A DNA stretch of 64,000 nucleotides from the NCBI RefSeq assembly GCF_004917075.1, contig NZ_SSYB01000002.1, positions 1-64,000 on the forward strand. Reading direction: 5' to 3'. The notes beneath the pieces were generated by a model. That model worked only from the letters and a program-made list of their open reading frames with translations, was not told where the DNA came from and did no database searches. The stretch is from Geomonas edaphica. GTDB taxonomy: Bacteria; Desulfobacterota; Desulfuromonadia; Geobacterales; Geobacteraceae. A program made the position numbers and the translations under genes. This document shows, one piece after another, positions 1 through 8,251 of this stretch (position 1 is its first letter; each line of letters opens with the position of its first letter).

Positions 1-74
1 TCAAGGGCGAAAGCTACCGCCTCAAGGAGAAACTCAAGGCTGGACTGCTGGCTAAACACATCGAACAGTCATAA
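1..74 (+). CDS. istB: IS21 helper ATPase IstB, C-terminal end only
   Basis: The reading frame that begins at base 3 is open from the window edge to a TAA at 72-74 and encodes KGESYRLKEKLKAGLLAKHI followed by EQS. A Gly-(Glu/Asp)-Ser-Tyr-Arg-Leu-(Lys/Arg) sequence close to the C-terminus is usual in IstB proteins, the AAA+ helper that assists the IstA transposase in target selection. Only the last 23 residues are visible, so no ATPase motif can be checked. The assignment rests on this tail and on the terminal repeats just downstream. Confidence 0.6.
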   Translation, partial: KGESYRLKEKLKAGLLAKHIEQS

Positions 75-130
75 CCAAGGGGGGGACTTTTCGATTACCG
101 AAAAGGGGTACTTTTCAATTACCGTTGACA
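1..130 (+). mobile_element. Right end of an IS21-family insertion sequence
   Basis: The first 74 bases finish a reading frame that looks like the C-terminus of an IstB helper ATPase. After it come two near-identical copies of a terminal repeat, ggggacttttcgattaccg at 82-100 and ggggtacttttcaattaccg at 105-124, and the element appears to end in ...CA at 130. Multiple terminal repeats and TG...CA ends are typical of IS21 elements. The left part (istA and most of istB) lies outside the window. The junction at 130/131 interrupts the neighbouring metallophosphoesterase. I infer the family from the istB-like tail plus the repeated ends; I could not compare it with an IS database. Confidence 0.75.
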
Positions 131-688
131 GGTGTGACCAAAAATCTGCTGGATCCCCGTATCAAGCAAAGGTTTTTCCTCTCTCAGGTCGAACCAGAAG
201 CATCCGCCAACAGCCGCTGACCCGTCCCTGGCTATCCCTATGTCGAAAATGCTGTGTCTTTCCCCATGATACAACCAGGCGTTCATTGCTGCGTTGATTT
301 TGGCGACGATCTGTTCGGCGGGTTCCCCGCACGTTATTTTTGTACTGCACCCCGAGTGGGTGCAGAGCCAGCCATCTGCGACGTAAGCCGCTACGAACCG
401 CTTATGGTTTGCCTCAATGATCTCCTGCAGCACTGTTTCCCGATACTGCATACCACTGCAGCGGAACGGTGGTGGCACCAAGTAGTGAAGATCGTGATTC
501 CCCCACAGGAGCACGGCTGGACTTTCCATAAGCAGTTGCAGGGCTCTCAATTGGCGCTCCAGCGACTCCCAGGGAGAATCCAGGTAGTCGCCCAAGGCAA
601 TATGCTCATGGTCGGGCTGATACGCCAGAAAAGCTTGGACCTTCTCAAGATTGCCATGAATGTCGCCTACGATGATTGCCATCGGCAC
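119..688 (-). pseudogene. Metallophosphoesterase (calcineurin-like), C-terminus removed by IS insertion
   Basis: The 189-residue product begins MPMAIIVGDIHGN and shows the metallophosphoesterase motifs in order: GDIHG (residues 8-12), GDYLD (about 33-37), GNHD (about 63-66) and a final IFGHT. It resembles small Ser/Thr- or dinucleotide-type phosphoesterases that bind two metal ions. The frame stays host-derived up to the GHT triplet. The next bases, read on the minus strand, are the IS21 end TGTCAACGGTAA, which adds C-Q-R and a stop. The residues normally following GHTP are therefore lost. The three N-terminal metal motifs remain, but the protein is probably non-functional. The rest of the gene may lie on the far side of the IS, outside the window. 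Confidence 0.75.
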
Positions 689-922
689 CTTCGGATCTAT
701 TGATCGTAATTATCCCGCCTCCTCCCCTAAACCCCAGAAGGGCTGGCATCACGATGTCATTGGAGGCTGGGGAGGCTTTAAGCAGCACTACGCTTACGGA
801 CCAGATTCCCAAAGCTAATCATACCTCAGCGGTAATATTTGGCAAATATCAGGCCTGTAAGGTCGTTCAATTGCGAGTAGAAAAGGATTACAGTCCCTCC
901 GAATATTTTAATGGGGGGTGTG

Positions 923-1240
923 ATGAGTTCCGCTAAAGTGTTACTTGGGGCACGTATTAAACAGATCCGAAAGGCTAGGGGGTTGTCCCAAGGAGAGCTT
1001 TCGGAACATGTTGAAATCACTGAGAACTACCTCAGCCGGATTGAGGTTGGCACTAGTTGCCCATCTTTGCCTACACTTGAAAAAGTGGCTACGGCTCTAG
1101 AGGTGTCATTGAAGGACCTTTTTGACTTTGAACCGTTTAGGGAGGAAACACGCGAGGTAGAGACCCTGCTTGCATCTGCTGGCTTAGAAAAAAGGCGGCT
1201 TGTACTGACTATTGCAAAGCTGATTCTCAAAGGGGAGTAA
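923..1240 (+). CDS. XRE-family helix-turn-helix transcriptional regulator
   Basis: The 105-residue product carries a Cro/C1-type HTH at about residues 6-60 (IKQIRKARGLSQGELSEHV ... YLSRIEVGTSCPSLPTLEKV), the standard DNA-binding fold of XRE regulators, followed by a short helical tail that may dimerise. I chose the ATG at 923 because GGGGGG at 912-917 sits at ribosome-binding distance; the ATG at 911 overlaps that site. The gene lies alone about 680 bases upstream of the AAA-protease-RT operon on the same strand. It could control that operon or be left over from another element; nothing in the sequence ties it to a specific operator. Confidence 0.8.
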   Translation: MSSAKVLLGARIKQIRKARGLSQGELSEHVEITENYLSRIEVGTSCPSLPTLEKVATALEVSLKDLFDFEPFREETREVETLLASAGLEKRRLVLTIAKLILKGE

Positions 1241-1916
1241 GAGTCCGTAAGGCTAGTTTAAAGTGCATTGAAAGTCCGCCCTCTCCTCCGGGGCACGGTC
1301 CGCAAAATCCTCCTCCTCCCCCCCTACAGACTGTATGTTCAGGATGGTTGGGGCTGATGCCTGCGCCGGCAGGCGCTCCCACACCTGCATCGAAGATGTT
1401 TGAGTCGCTGTCTACTGTCCCACCTATATATCCCTGTCTAAAATTCATTAGAGTTCTTCGCTTTTCACCCTGTTTCTGATACGATCCCACCGATACATTG
1501 CCCGACTGCGGTTACCCAGCGGCGATACAAGCTAGGACTGTTCTATCAATATATCAATGCCTAATCCTGAAGGGCCGAGTTCCGTGTTGGACATTGAGAC
1601 GGCATCGCATCACGCAATGTTCCACGCACAGTGATCTAAGGCCCTCCCCAAGGCCGAAAATTGGATTTCTCCGGACGACGCAGCCACGCTTTTCACTGGT
1701 GTTTGAATCGCCACCAGTTTTCTAGACACTCGCAGAATTAATCAGATATACACCTGATGATATGCTTGATAAAACTTGAAAATTGTCGTATTTTTGAGCG
1801 GTTTTGACGTGACAAGCATATTAACATGGTGGAGCCGTTTACCCAAAGTGTTGCAAGTGTGCCTCCGGCACACAAAATTTATCAAAGTAGTTTTAATAAA
1901 AAGGTTTGGGTGTTAT
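1241..1916. other. Non-coding stretch upstream of the AAA-protease-RT operon
   Basis: There is no convincing gene in these 676 bases. Base composition changes inside it: the left half is GC-rich with C-runs near 1310-1325, and after about 1740 the sequence becomes AT-rich like the operon that follows. A short minus-strand frame (1227-1490) rich in Gly and Pro lacks a ribosome-binding site. The promoter of the operon is presumably within about 1740-1910, where AT-rich runs such as ttgataaaacttg occur, but no clear -35/-10 pair stands out. Confidence 0.5.
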
Positions 1917-2912
1917 ATGCAGGCTGAATTAATTAAAAGGCTGTTCAAGGCTGTCAGTAAGGGGTCAGACACAGAGCTACTATTTTCATGCAAAAAAATA
2001 ATTGAAAGCGAACGTCAAAAAGGGCACTCAGTTCTGGCTGCAAGCCTTGAAAAAATCCTTGAATCGCGGGATATCTCAAAGGGGAGTACCAAGAACCTTG
2101 CTAAACTCCCGACAAGTCGCAGGCACAACGACCCCTTGGTGGTTGTTATGTCGCGCGAGGAGCTTAGGCATCACATGATTCTCAACGCAGATGTTGATAG
2201 TAGATTCACAAGAGTTGAAAAAGAATTTGCTGCACGCGACAGATTGGCTAAGTTCGGCTTTTCGTACAAAAAGAAAGTGCTACTATACGGACCTCCTGGA
2301 TGTGGTAAAACACTTGGCGCTGAACGACTGGCTTGGAACACCGGTCTTCCATTGATAAAAGTTAGATTTGATGCCATGATTTCTTCTTACTTTGGAGAAT
2401 CAGCGTCTAATCTAAGGAATATTTTTGATACTGTTAAAGATGTACCATCATTATTGTTCCTAGATGAATGCGATTTTATTGCAAAGTCCAGAAATATTTC
2501 CAACGATGTGGGCGAAATTCCACGAATTGTTAACACGTTACTGCAGTTGCTAGATGATTATAATGCTCCTGGCCTTCTTGTTGCTGCAACAAATTTGGAC
2601 AAAATGCTTGATAAAGCTATTTTTAGAAGATTTGATGATGTTTTTGAAGTCCCAATGCCTACGTACATGGAAAATCTACAGTTGTTAAAAACTACCCTAG
2701 CGGCAGTAAAGACTCAAGATAATTTAAATTGGAAAGACATGGCATCTAAGCTAGTTGGGATGTCAGCAGCAAATGTGGTAAAAGTTGCGCAGAATGCAGC
2801 AAAAACAGCGATTTTAGAAGGCAATAAGGTTGTTAGGCAGATGGATTTGGAGCTAGCATTAAATGAAATGTACTTAAAAGACCAGCAAGGGGACTTATTC
2901 CATGCCACCTGA
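1917..2912 (+). CDS. AAA-family ATPase, first gene of the protease-HEPN-RT operon
   Basis: The 331-residue protein has an N-terminal helical segment (1-90) and one classical AAA domain. Walker A is GPPGCGKT at residues 125-132, Walker B is LLFLDECD with D183/E184, and a sensor or arginine-finger region reads FRRFDD. It resembles the classical AAA clade (FtsH/spastin-like cores) rather than ClpX. The start at 1917 is preferred over an upstream TTG at 1776 because the intervening residues are hydrophobic and not AAA-like. The stop overlaps the start of the subtilase gene by 11 bases, so the two are probably translationally coupled. AAA plus S8-protease pairs recur in bacterial accessory regions; a plausible role is to remodel or gate the protease or its substrate. 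GC content is well below that of the backbone genes. Confidence 0.85.
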   Translation: MQAELIKRLFKAVSKGSDTELLFSCKKIIESERQKGHSVLAASLEKILESRDISKGSTKNLAKLPTSRRHNDPLVVVMSREELRHHMILNADVDSRFTRVEKEFAARDRLAKFGFSYKKKVLLYGPPGCGKTLGAERLAWNTGLPLIKVRFDAMISSYFGESASNLRNIFDTVKDVPSLLFLDECDFIAKSRNISNDVGEIPRIVNTLLQLLDDYNAPGLLVAATNLDKMLDKAIFRRFDDVFEVPMPTYMENLQLLKTTLAAVKTQDNLNWKDMASKLVGMSAANVVKVAQNAAKTAILEGNKVVRQMDLELALNEMYLKDQQGDLFHAT

Positions 2913-5481
2913 TGTTGAGTTTCAACATTTGCCTTTGCCATTTGTGTTGTCGGATCGTGCTTTTTTAACCGGCGGAGGCAATCAGCCAGAGCAATTTGTC
3001 AACAACAAAGCGAATCGAATACAACACGGTACTACATTAGCGACTGCAGCGAGAACTGTAGTTGGGCACTGGGATGAGAGACGTAGACTTCGTACAGGTC
3101 AAGAATTGCCTCCACTACCGGCGGGGGTACCGATCTTATTAAAGATTGAACCAGATTCAGACCTGGATTTTCTGAGGTCAACCTTCGGTTTTGAAATAGT
3201 TTCAGAGCAGGAAGATGGTTTTGTAATAGTTGCTTCCGACCAGCTTGATTTAGCTGCGTTTGTTGAGAAAGTAGAAGCTTTTTCACGTAACGAGGGGCGC
3301 ACTGGGAATTCTGCAAAGATCTATGAAATAATGGAGGATCAGACCTTAGAAAGTAGGCTTGATCGCTTGCTGTCTGAAATGTTGCGTTTGCAATGGCCTC
3401 AAATTGATGATCGAGCCCAGTATGTAGTGGAATTCGGAATTGAATGTGTCGGTACCATTGTCATGCCCGAACTGAAGCCACAATCCGGTGACGAGAGTGA
3501 CGAAGACTATGAAGTGAGGCTGCGGCGTTGGGAGCTAAAGAAGCATGAAGCTTATGAAAAGTGGGACGAGTTGAGGCTTGAACGTGAAGACCATTTTGTG
3601 GAAATGGTACGCGCTTATGATGGCGAAGTACTTGACCTAATCGATGGTGAAGCAGTTTTTCTTCCTGATAGTTTCACAGTAAGAGCAAGAATTTCTGGTT
3701 TAGGTTTAAAAGATGTTGTTTTAAATTACCCATACTTGTTCGAAGTCTCAGAGCCTGATGTTCTTTATCAAGAAGAGTCTATGCAAGCTGAACCTTCTCC
3801 TCTCCCTGCTTTTGAAATCCTTCCCCCAGATGAAACAGCACCATATGTTTGTGTGATTGATAGCGGCATCCAAGAAGAGCACTCTCTGATAAGAGATGCT
3901 ATCGATACGACATCTTCAGAGTGTTTTATACCTGGAAAGGCGCCTATTGATGTAGCTGACTATGTCAGTAATGGGGGACACGGGACAAGAGTTGCAGGAG
4001 TCATCTTATATCCCGAGGGGATCCCGCGTGATGGTAGCTATCAACTCCCATTTTGGATTCGAAATGCAAGGGTGTTGGACGAAGACAATAGACTAGTTGA
4101 AGAGATCTTTCCGCCAACGATGCTTTCAAAAGTGGTGACCAGGCATTCGGGAAATCAGCATCCACATCCAACCAAAATTTTTAATCATTCAATCTCCGGC
4201 TTTTACCCATGTAGGCTCCGCCACATGTCTGCTTGGGCCGCACAAATCGATTTGCTTTCCTATGAAAAAGACATCCTGCTAGTCCAAAGTGCTGGAAACT
4301 TGTGTAATACTCACCCGGGGCCTATTCGGTATGGCATTACGGACCATTTAAGGGTAGGGCGAAAATATCCACAGTATCTTTTGGAAGACTCCTGCCGGAT
4401 TCCAAATCCTTCACAAAGTTTTCAAGCACTGACCGTTGGCTCTGTTGCCCATGCAGAGGTCGACACTCTTGACTCGTCTTCCTTCGAAACTCCTGGAATG
4501 CCGTCTGCGTTCACCACGACCGGCTTGGGCATTTGGGGGTCAATTAAGCCGGAAGTTGTCGAGTATGGTGGCGGTACGGTTTACGACAGAGGTAACCCGC
4601 CAAATATTACGACACCACCCGAGGTCTGCCCCGAATTGGTACGTTCCACTTACCCCCATGGGGGTCCTGCCTTTGCTCGTGATAGTGTTGGAACATCTTT
4701 CTCGGCTCCTAAAGTTGCTCATATAGCAGCTTCAATTGAGGCTATTTTCCCTGATGAACCTGCTTTGCTGTATAGAGCTTTGATAGTCAACTCTGCGAGG
4801 TGGCCAAGTTGGGCAGAGGACCATGGAATGAAATCAAATGTTATTAAAAAAATTGGGTACGGTATCCCTGATCTAGAGCGTGCTACATCGAATTCTTCAT
4901 ATAGAGTTACTTTAATAACCAGTGGAGAGATGCATATAAGAGCAAGGGAAGCTCACATATATCGTGTGCCTATTCCAGATGATTTACGAAACATAGTTGA
5001 AGATCACGACCTCAGGGTCGATGTTACCTTGTCGTACGCTGCAAAACCTAGAAGAACTAGGCGCCACCCGAGAAATTATCTATCAACTTGGGTTGATTGG
5101 AAAAGCTCGAAGACCGGTGAAAGCTACGATTCCTTTAAAAACCGTGTGTTAAAAGATGGCGTGCGTGGGGTTAATGATGGTGGCGAGGAAATCCCTTGGA
5201 TGCTTCGTGAGCGAAATGATTGGGGAAATATCGAAGGGATTAAGCGTGGCATCGGAACCGTGCAGAAAGACTGGGCAGTCTTGAAGTCAAACCAGTTTCC
5301 CGAGGATTTTTGTATTGGAGTTGTAGGTCATCAGGGATGGGATAAAGATATTGAGTCCTTCGCCAAATACTCACTAGCCGTGACTTTCGAATCTGTAAAT
5401 GAGGATCTCGAAATCTATGACCGAATTCAAGCTGCTATTGAGAACATGGTTGAAGTAGGTGAAATTCAAGTTGAAATTTGA
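2902..5481 (+). CDS. Subtilisin-like serine protease (S8 family) with long N-terminal domain
   Basis: This 859-residue protein contains the complete subtilase catalytic set: Asp320 in CVIDSG, His360 in GGHGTRVAG, oxyanion Asn466 in QSAGN and nucleophile Ser599 in GTSFSAP. About 300 residues precede the catalytic domain. They include a charged, helical stretch (about residues 140-230) and could be a recognition or inhibitory domain. About 200 residues follow it. No signal peptide is visible, so the enzyme is expected in the cytoplasm. That is unusual for a degradative subtilase and fits a regulated defence effector or processing protease. The gene overlaps the AAA ATPase upstream, and a small gene starts 77 bases downstream. 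The protease fold is certain; the defence role is inference from the operon. Confidence 0.9.
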   Translation: MPPDVEFQHLPLPFVLSDRAFLTGGGNQPEQFVNNKANRIQHGTTLATAARTVVGHWDERRRLRTGQELPPLPAGVPILLKIEPDSDLDFLRSTFGFEIVSEQEDGFVIVASDQLDLAAFVEKVEAFSRNEGRTGNSAKIYEIMEDQTLESRLDRLLSEMLRLQWPQIDDRAQYVVEFGIECVGTIVMPELKPQSGDESDEDYEVRLRRWELKKHEAYEKWDELRLEREDHFVEMVRAYDGEVLDLIDGEAVFLPDSFTVRARISGLGLKDVVLNYPYLFEVSEPDVLYQEESMQAEPSPLPAFEILPPDETAPYVCVIDSGIQEEHSLIRDAIDTTSSECFIPGKAPIDVADYVSNGGHGTRVAGVILYPEGIPRDGSYQLPFWIRNARVLDEDNRLVEEIFPPTMLSKVVTRHSGNQHPHPTKIFNHSISGFYPCRLRHMSAWAAQIDLLSYEKDILLVQSAGNLCNTHPGPIRYGITDHLRVGRKYPQYLLEDSCRIPNPSQSFQALTVGSVAHAEVDTLDSSSFETPGMPSAFTTTGLGIWGSIKPEVVEYGGGTVYDRGNPPNITTPPEVCPELVRSTYPHGGPAFARDSVGTSFSAPKVAHIAASIEAIFPDEPALLYRALIVNSARWPSWAEDHGMKSNVIKKIGYGIPDLERATSNSSYRVTLITSGEMHIRAREAHIYRVPIPDDLRNIVEDHDLRVDVTLSYAAKPRRTRRHPRNYLSTWVDWKSSKTGESYDSFKNRVLKDGVRGVNDGGEEIPWMLRERNDWGNIEGIKRGIGTVQKDWAVLKSNQFPEDFCIGVVGHQGWDKDIESFAKYSLAVTFESVNEDLEIYDRIQAAIENMVEVGEIQVEI

Positions 5482-5558
5482 AGTTAAGTGGCTTCGTTTA
5501 AGAAAACTACTATAGTCTCGAGCTCTGGACTGTCTATCGAGATTTCGTGAGGGAGCAA

Positions 5559-5819
5559 ATGGAAAAACAGGAAATGGAGCCTAAACGTTGGGTTTATAGG
5601 GGGCAGAGATACATCTTTACTGGGGGCAAGCAGTATAACCTAAGTATTGGAAGTAATGGGCAAGTGATTGGGACCTATTCGAGTCCTACAGAGGCTGCTG
5701 AAGCGCTTGCTACACGATCTACTGAAAATGCGAGGTGGAATGAAACTTTACAAGATGAGGATGTGCCGAAAAAAATCAGAGATTGGGAGCCGGAATCAGA
5801 CGATTTAATCAGGTGGTAA
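5559..5819 (+). CDS. Small protein of unknown function in the RT operon
   Basis: The 86-residue product starts at the ATG at 5559, which has GAGGGAG at 5549-5555 as ribosome-binding site; a GTG at 5547 would overlap that site. The sequence is rich in Trp, Tyr and charged residues. The stretch VIGTYSSPTEAAEALA faintly recalls the strand-helix pattern of AP2-type DNA-binding domains (G-x-[FY]-x-[ST]-x-x-E-A-A), but similarity this short is not enough for a call. It has no signal peptide or membrane segment. It sits between the subtilase and the HEPN-like gene in the same direction, with small gaps (77 and 22 bases), so it is probably co-expressed. An adaptor, a protease substrate or an antitoxin are all possible. 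Confidence 0.65.
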   Translation: MEKQEMEPKRWVYRGQRYIFTGGKQYNLSIGSNGQVIGTYSSPTEAAEALATRSTENARWNETLQDEDVPKKIRDWEPESDDLIRW

Positions 5820-5841
5820 AATCCTAGATGGCAGGCATATT

Positions 5842-6378
5842 GTGAAAATTAAAACACCATACTCTGAGAGATCAGATTCCGATAAGGTCTTTGCAAATTG
5901 GTCTAAAACTATTGCGCTATATGAGCAGAATGAATTTTCTATGGCTGTTGTTCGTGCAGCTGTAACGATTGAGCTTGCGGCAAACCTTGTTGTCCGAGCT
6001 GAATTAATCTCGAAGCGTAAGCTTGAACCTGACTTTGTTGAGCATCTTCTAAGGTGGGCTAACGGCTTGGCAAATAAAATTACGCATTTCATTACTCCCT
6101 TGCTTCAGGGTGATCCCGACTTTGATACTTTGTCAGATATTCTGAAATTGGCGCAAAAGATTAGCTCATCAAGAAACTCAGTTGCTCACAGTGGACACTT
6201 TATTACAAAAGGTAATTCCCTAAAGTTGATCACGGACGCACATCAAGTACTGACCGAGCTGATTGGTAGATATGTGAACGGATTTGAAATAGGTTTAACT
6301 TCCAGGGATCAGGTAATTATAAAATCTGGAAAGAAAAGCAAAAAGAAACGATTATTTACTTTCACGGAAGAATTATGA
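5842..6378 (+). CDS. HEPN-like protein with R-x4-H motif
   Basis: This 178-residue, all-helical protein contains RNSVAH, with Arg111 and His116 forming the R-x4-H motif that marks HEPN ribonucleases. An upstream helix pattern (FSMAVVRAAVTIELAANLVV) is like that of HEPN and DUF4145-type proteins. HEPN domains act as RNases in toxin-antitoxin, CRISPR and abortive-infection systems. The preferred start is the GTG at 5842, with ggcagg a few bases upstream; no ATG is available in frame nearby. The stop overlaps the RT start in ATGA, which indicates translational coupling. The C-terminus is basic (KSGKKSKKKR). Catalytic activity is inferred from the motif only; some HEPN proteins with it act as structural or RNA-binding partners. 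Confidence 0.7.
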   Translation: MKIKTPYSERSDSDKVFANWSKTIALYEQNEFSMAVVRAAVTIELAANLVVRAELISKRKLEPDFVEHLLRWANGLANKITHFITPLLQGDPDFDTLSDILKLAQKISSSRNSVAHSGHFITKGNSLKLITDAHQVLTELIGRYVNGFEIGLTSRDQVIIKSGKKSKKKRLFTFTEEL

Positions 6379-7919
6379 TAAGTCCATATGTTAAATCCTT
6401 TATAAAAAGAGACTTCAAGCGTAGCCTCTTCCCATTATCATCTGTCCCAAAGTTTGTGGACAAGGGCCTCGGGAAAATGGGGAAATATATCAGCACTAAC
6501 ATATTCGGAAAGAGTGGCACCTTCCAAACTGCCAATAGTTTTCTATCTTCCAAAGACAAAACGACTTTCAGAAGGGTTCAGGTGCTTGATCCCTTTGCTA
6601 GTGTCTTCTTTTATGACTTTATGTACAGAAACTGGAAGGCGTTCCCGCTCACCAAAAATAATGAGAGACAATCCTACGGTTACGCCTTTAAAAACGGCTG
6701 TCTAGTTACTGCCTTTGACGGCTACCATGATTTTAGGAGACGGAAGTATAGCTTAAAAGCCAAGTACACCTACTACGCCAAAATAGATGTTCGGGACTGT
6801 TTTAATTCCTTTAATCATGAAGACCTAGCTAGATTCATCTTTTCTGTTGTGAAACATGAGGATGGGAAGGCATTCGAGAAATTTCTACATGATATTAATG
6901 TCGGCAACCCGCACTGCACCTTTCCTCAAGGGATCTATCCTGCCAAGGCACTAGGAAACGGTTATCTTTCATTTATTGAAAAATCCAAGAGGTTAAAGAG
7001 CCCAGCTATAATAAGATTTTTAGATGACATTTTTCTGTTCTCTAATAAAATGTCGACTTTGGAAGACGATTTAACGATTATTGAAGAGATGCTGGACCAA
7101 CGAGGCCTTGTACTGAACGTAACTAAAACGGAATATGGTGATGATTTTTCAGACTTTGAAGACCGTCATATAGATGACATCAAAAAAGCACTACTAGCTC
7201 GCCGCGAAGAAGAAGTAGATTATGATGATGATGACGAGGATGATGACGAAGATGTCGATGACGAGGATGATGGCGATGACAGTGATGAAGATGGCTATGA
7301 TAGAGATTTTGAAGGCTTGACGGCTGAGGAACTTGAGTACCTAGAAGCCTTAATTCAGAGTAAGGATGTCGCTGAAGAGGATGTTGAACTTGCTCTTTCT
7401 TTATTGAAGTATGATGAGGAAAAAGCTTTTGAGCTTATTAGTATGGTAATTGACTCATATCCAAACCTTCTAAAGAATGTTTACACCTACCTGGAGGACA
7501 CTGACTATATTGGAGATTTTTCTAGGTGTATTGGAAAGCGTTTGATATCTAACAAGGTTACAGAGCACGAACTATTTTGGTTATCCAAAATCGTGATTGA
7601 TTGCTATGAGATGAATAAACATACCGCTGATATATTGAATAAAGCGTATCACGCTCCAGCTGCTACTGATATAGTTAGAGCTCTTATCTTGGAAGCTGAG
7701 GATGAAGAAGGGCACTTGATGCCCTTGAAAGAGTCTGCTTTAAATAATATAGAAGAGTCATTAGCAGCTTCCAGCCTTATTGTAGGGCTCAAGAATCTAC
7801 ACAGAACCGATAGACGAGCTGCATACAAGAAAATATCAGACATCGGTCCCGGCTACAAGACACTGTGCAGCTTGATGTTGATTGATGATGCTGATTCATC
7901 GAGTCCATTCGAATTTTAG
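6375..7919 (+). CDS. Reverse transcriptase (Abi/UG-like) with acidic tract and helical C-terminal domain
   Basis: The 514-residue protein has an RT palm: motif A YAKIDVRDCFNSFN with Asp138, motif B FPQGIYPAKALGNG (Gln185-Gly186), motif C IIRFLDDIFLFS with Asp217-Asp218 in FLDD rather than YADD, and motif D-like LVLNVTKTE. Residues 278-316 are a nearly uninterrupted Asp/Glu tract encoded by GAT/GAC repeats. The rest (about 320-514) is predicted to be helical, reminiscent of the repeat domains of AbiA/AbiK and the unknown-group (UG) RTs used in phage defence. No group II intron maturase domain, retron NAxxH/VTG signature or DGR partner is visible. It is the last gene of the operon and is followed by a hairpin-rich non-coding stretch. 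The exact UG class cannot be set without a tree. Confidence 0.85.
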   Translation: MISPYVKSFIKRDFKRSLFPLSSVPKFVDKGLGKMGKYISTNIFGKSGTFQTANSFLSSKDKTTFRRVQVLDPFASVFFYDFMYRNWKAFPLTKNNERQSYGYAFKNGCLVTAFDGYHDFRRRKYSLKAKYTYYAKIDVRDCFNSFNHEDLARFIFSVVKHEDGKAFEKFLHDINVGNPHCTFPQGIYPAKALGNGYLSFIEKSKRLKSPAIIRFLDDIFLFSNKMSTLEDDLTIIEEMLDQRGLVLNVTKTEYGDDFSDFEDRHIDDIKKALLARREEEVDYDDDDEDDDEDVDDEDDGDDSDEDGYDRDFEGLTAEELEYLEALIQSKDVAEEDVELALSLLKYDEEKAFELISMVIDSYPNLLKNVYTYLEDTDYIGDFSRCIGKRLISNKVTEHELFWLSKIVIDCYEMNKHTADILNKAYHAPAATDIVRALILEAEDEEGHLMPLKESALNNIEESLAASSLIVGLKNLHRTDRRAAYKKISDIGPGYKTLCSLMLIDDADSSSPFEF

Positions 7920-8122
7920 GTAACCCCGACGTCCATTGTCAAAGTGAGGGTGGCCAAGGCCGGTAACGACTAAGCGATTATCCCTGTCAGGCTGCTGTGT
8001 ACAGTGTGTTCCCGAATCTACAACGGTTAGGTCCGCTCTGATAGCAATATTGTCACAGAGTATGGTTTCTGGGCTGGCTGAAAGTATAAGGCTTTTGTTT
8101 TGTGGCGTAGCTGATACCTTTC

Positions 8123-8150
8123 TCCATTGCGCATTCAGATGCGCAATGGA
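8123..8150 (+). terminator. Perfect 11-bp hairpin with T-run after the RT operon
   Basis: TCCATTGCGCA at 8123-8133 and TGCGCAATGGA at 8140-8150 form a perfect stem with a six-base loop, followed by ATTTTTG. It fits a rho-independent terminator about 200 bases past the RT stop, or a structured part of an RT-linked RNA. Confidence 0.55.
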
Positions 8151-8219
8151 ATTTTTGATCGATAAGGGCACCATGTCTGCTAAATTTGGCGCGGCTAAAA
8201 ATAAAATGACTATAAAATT

Positions 8220-8251
8220 AGACACCTACAGTACGGGAAGGAGAGGTGTCT
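8220..8251. repeat. Inverted repeat near the island end
   Basis: AGACACCT at 8220-8227 pairs with AGGTGTCT at 8244-8251 around a 16-base loop. It lies about 55 bases before the tRNA-like fragment. It could be a recombinase arm site or an RNA hairpin; the sequence does not decide. Confidence 0.35.

Noticed and set aside
1227-1490. Gly/Pro-rich 87-residue minus-strand frame
   Set aside because: GTG start without a ribosome-binding site and unlike any family; it lies in a non-coding, compositionally mixed interval. I cannot exclude a small secreted peptide, but do not support it.
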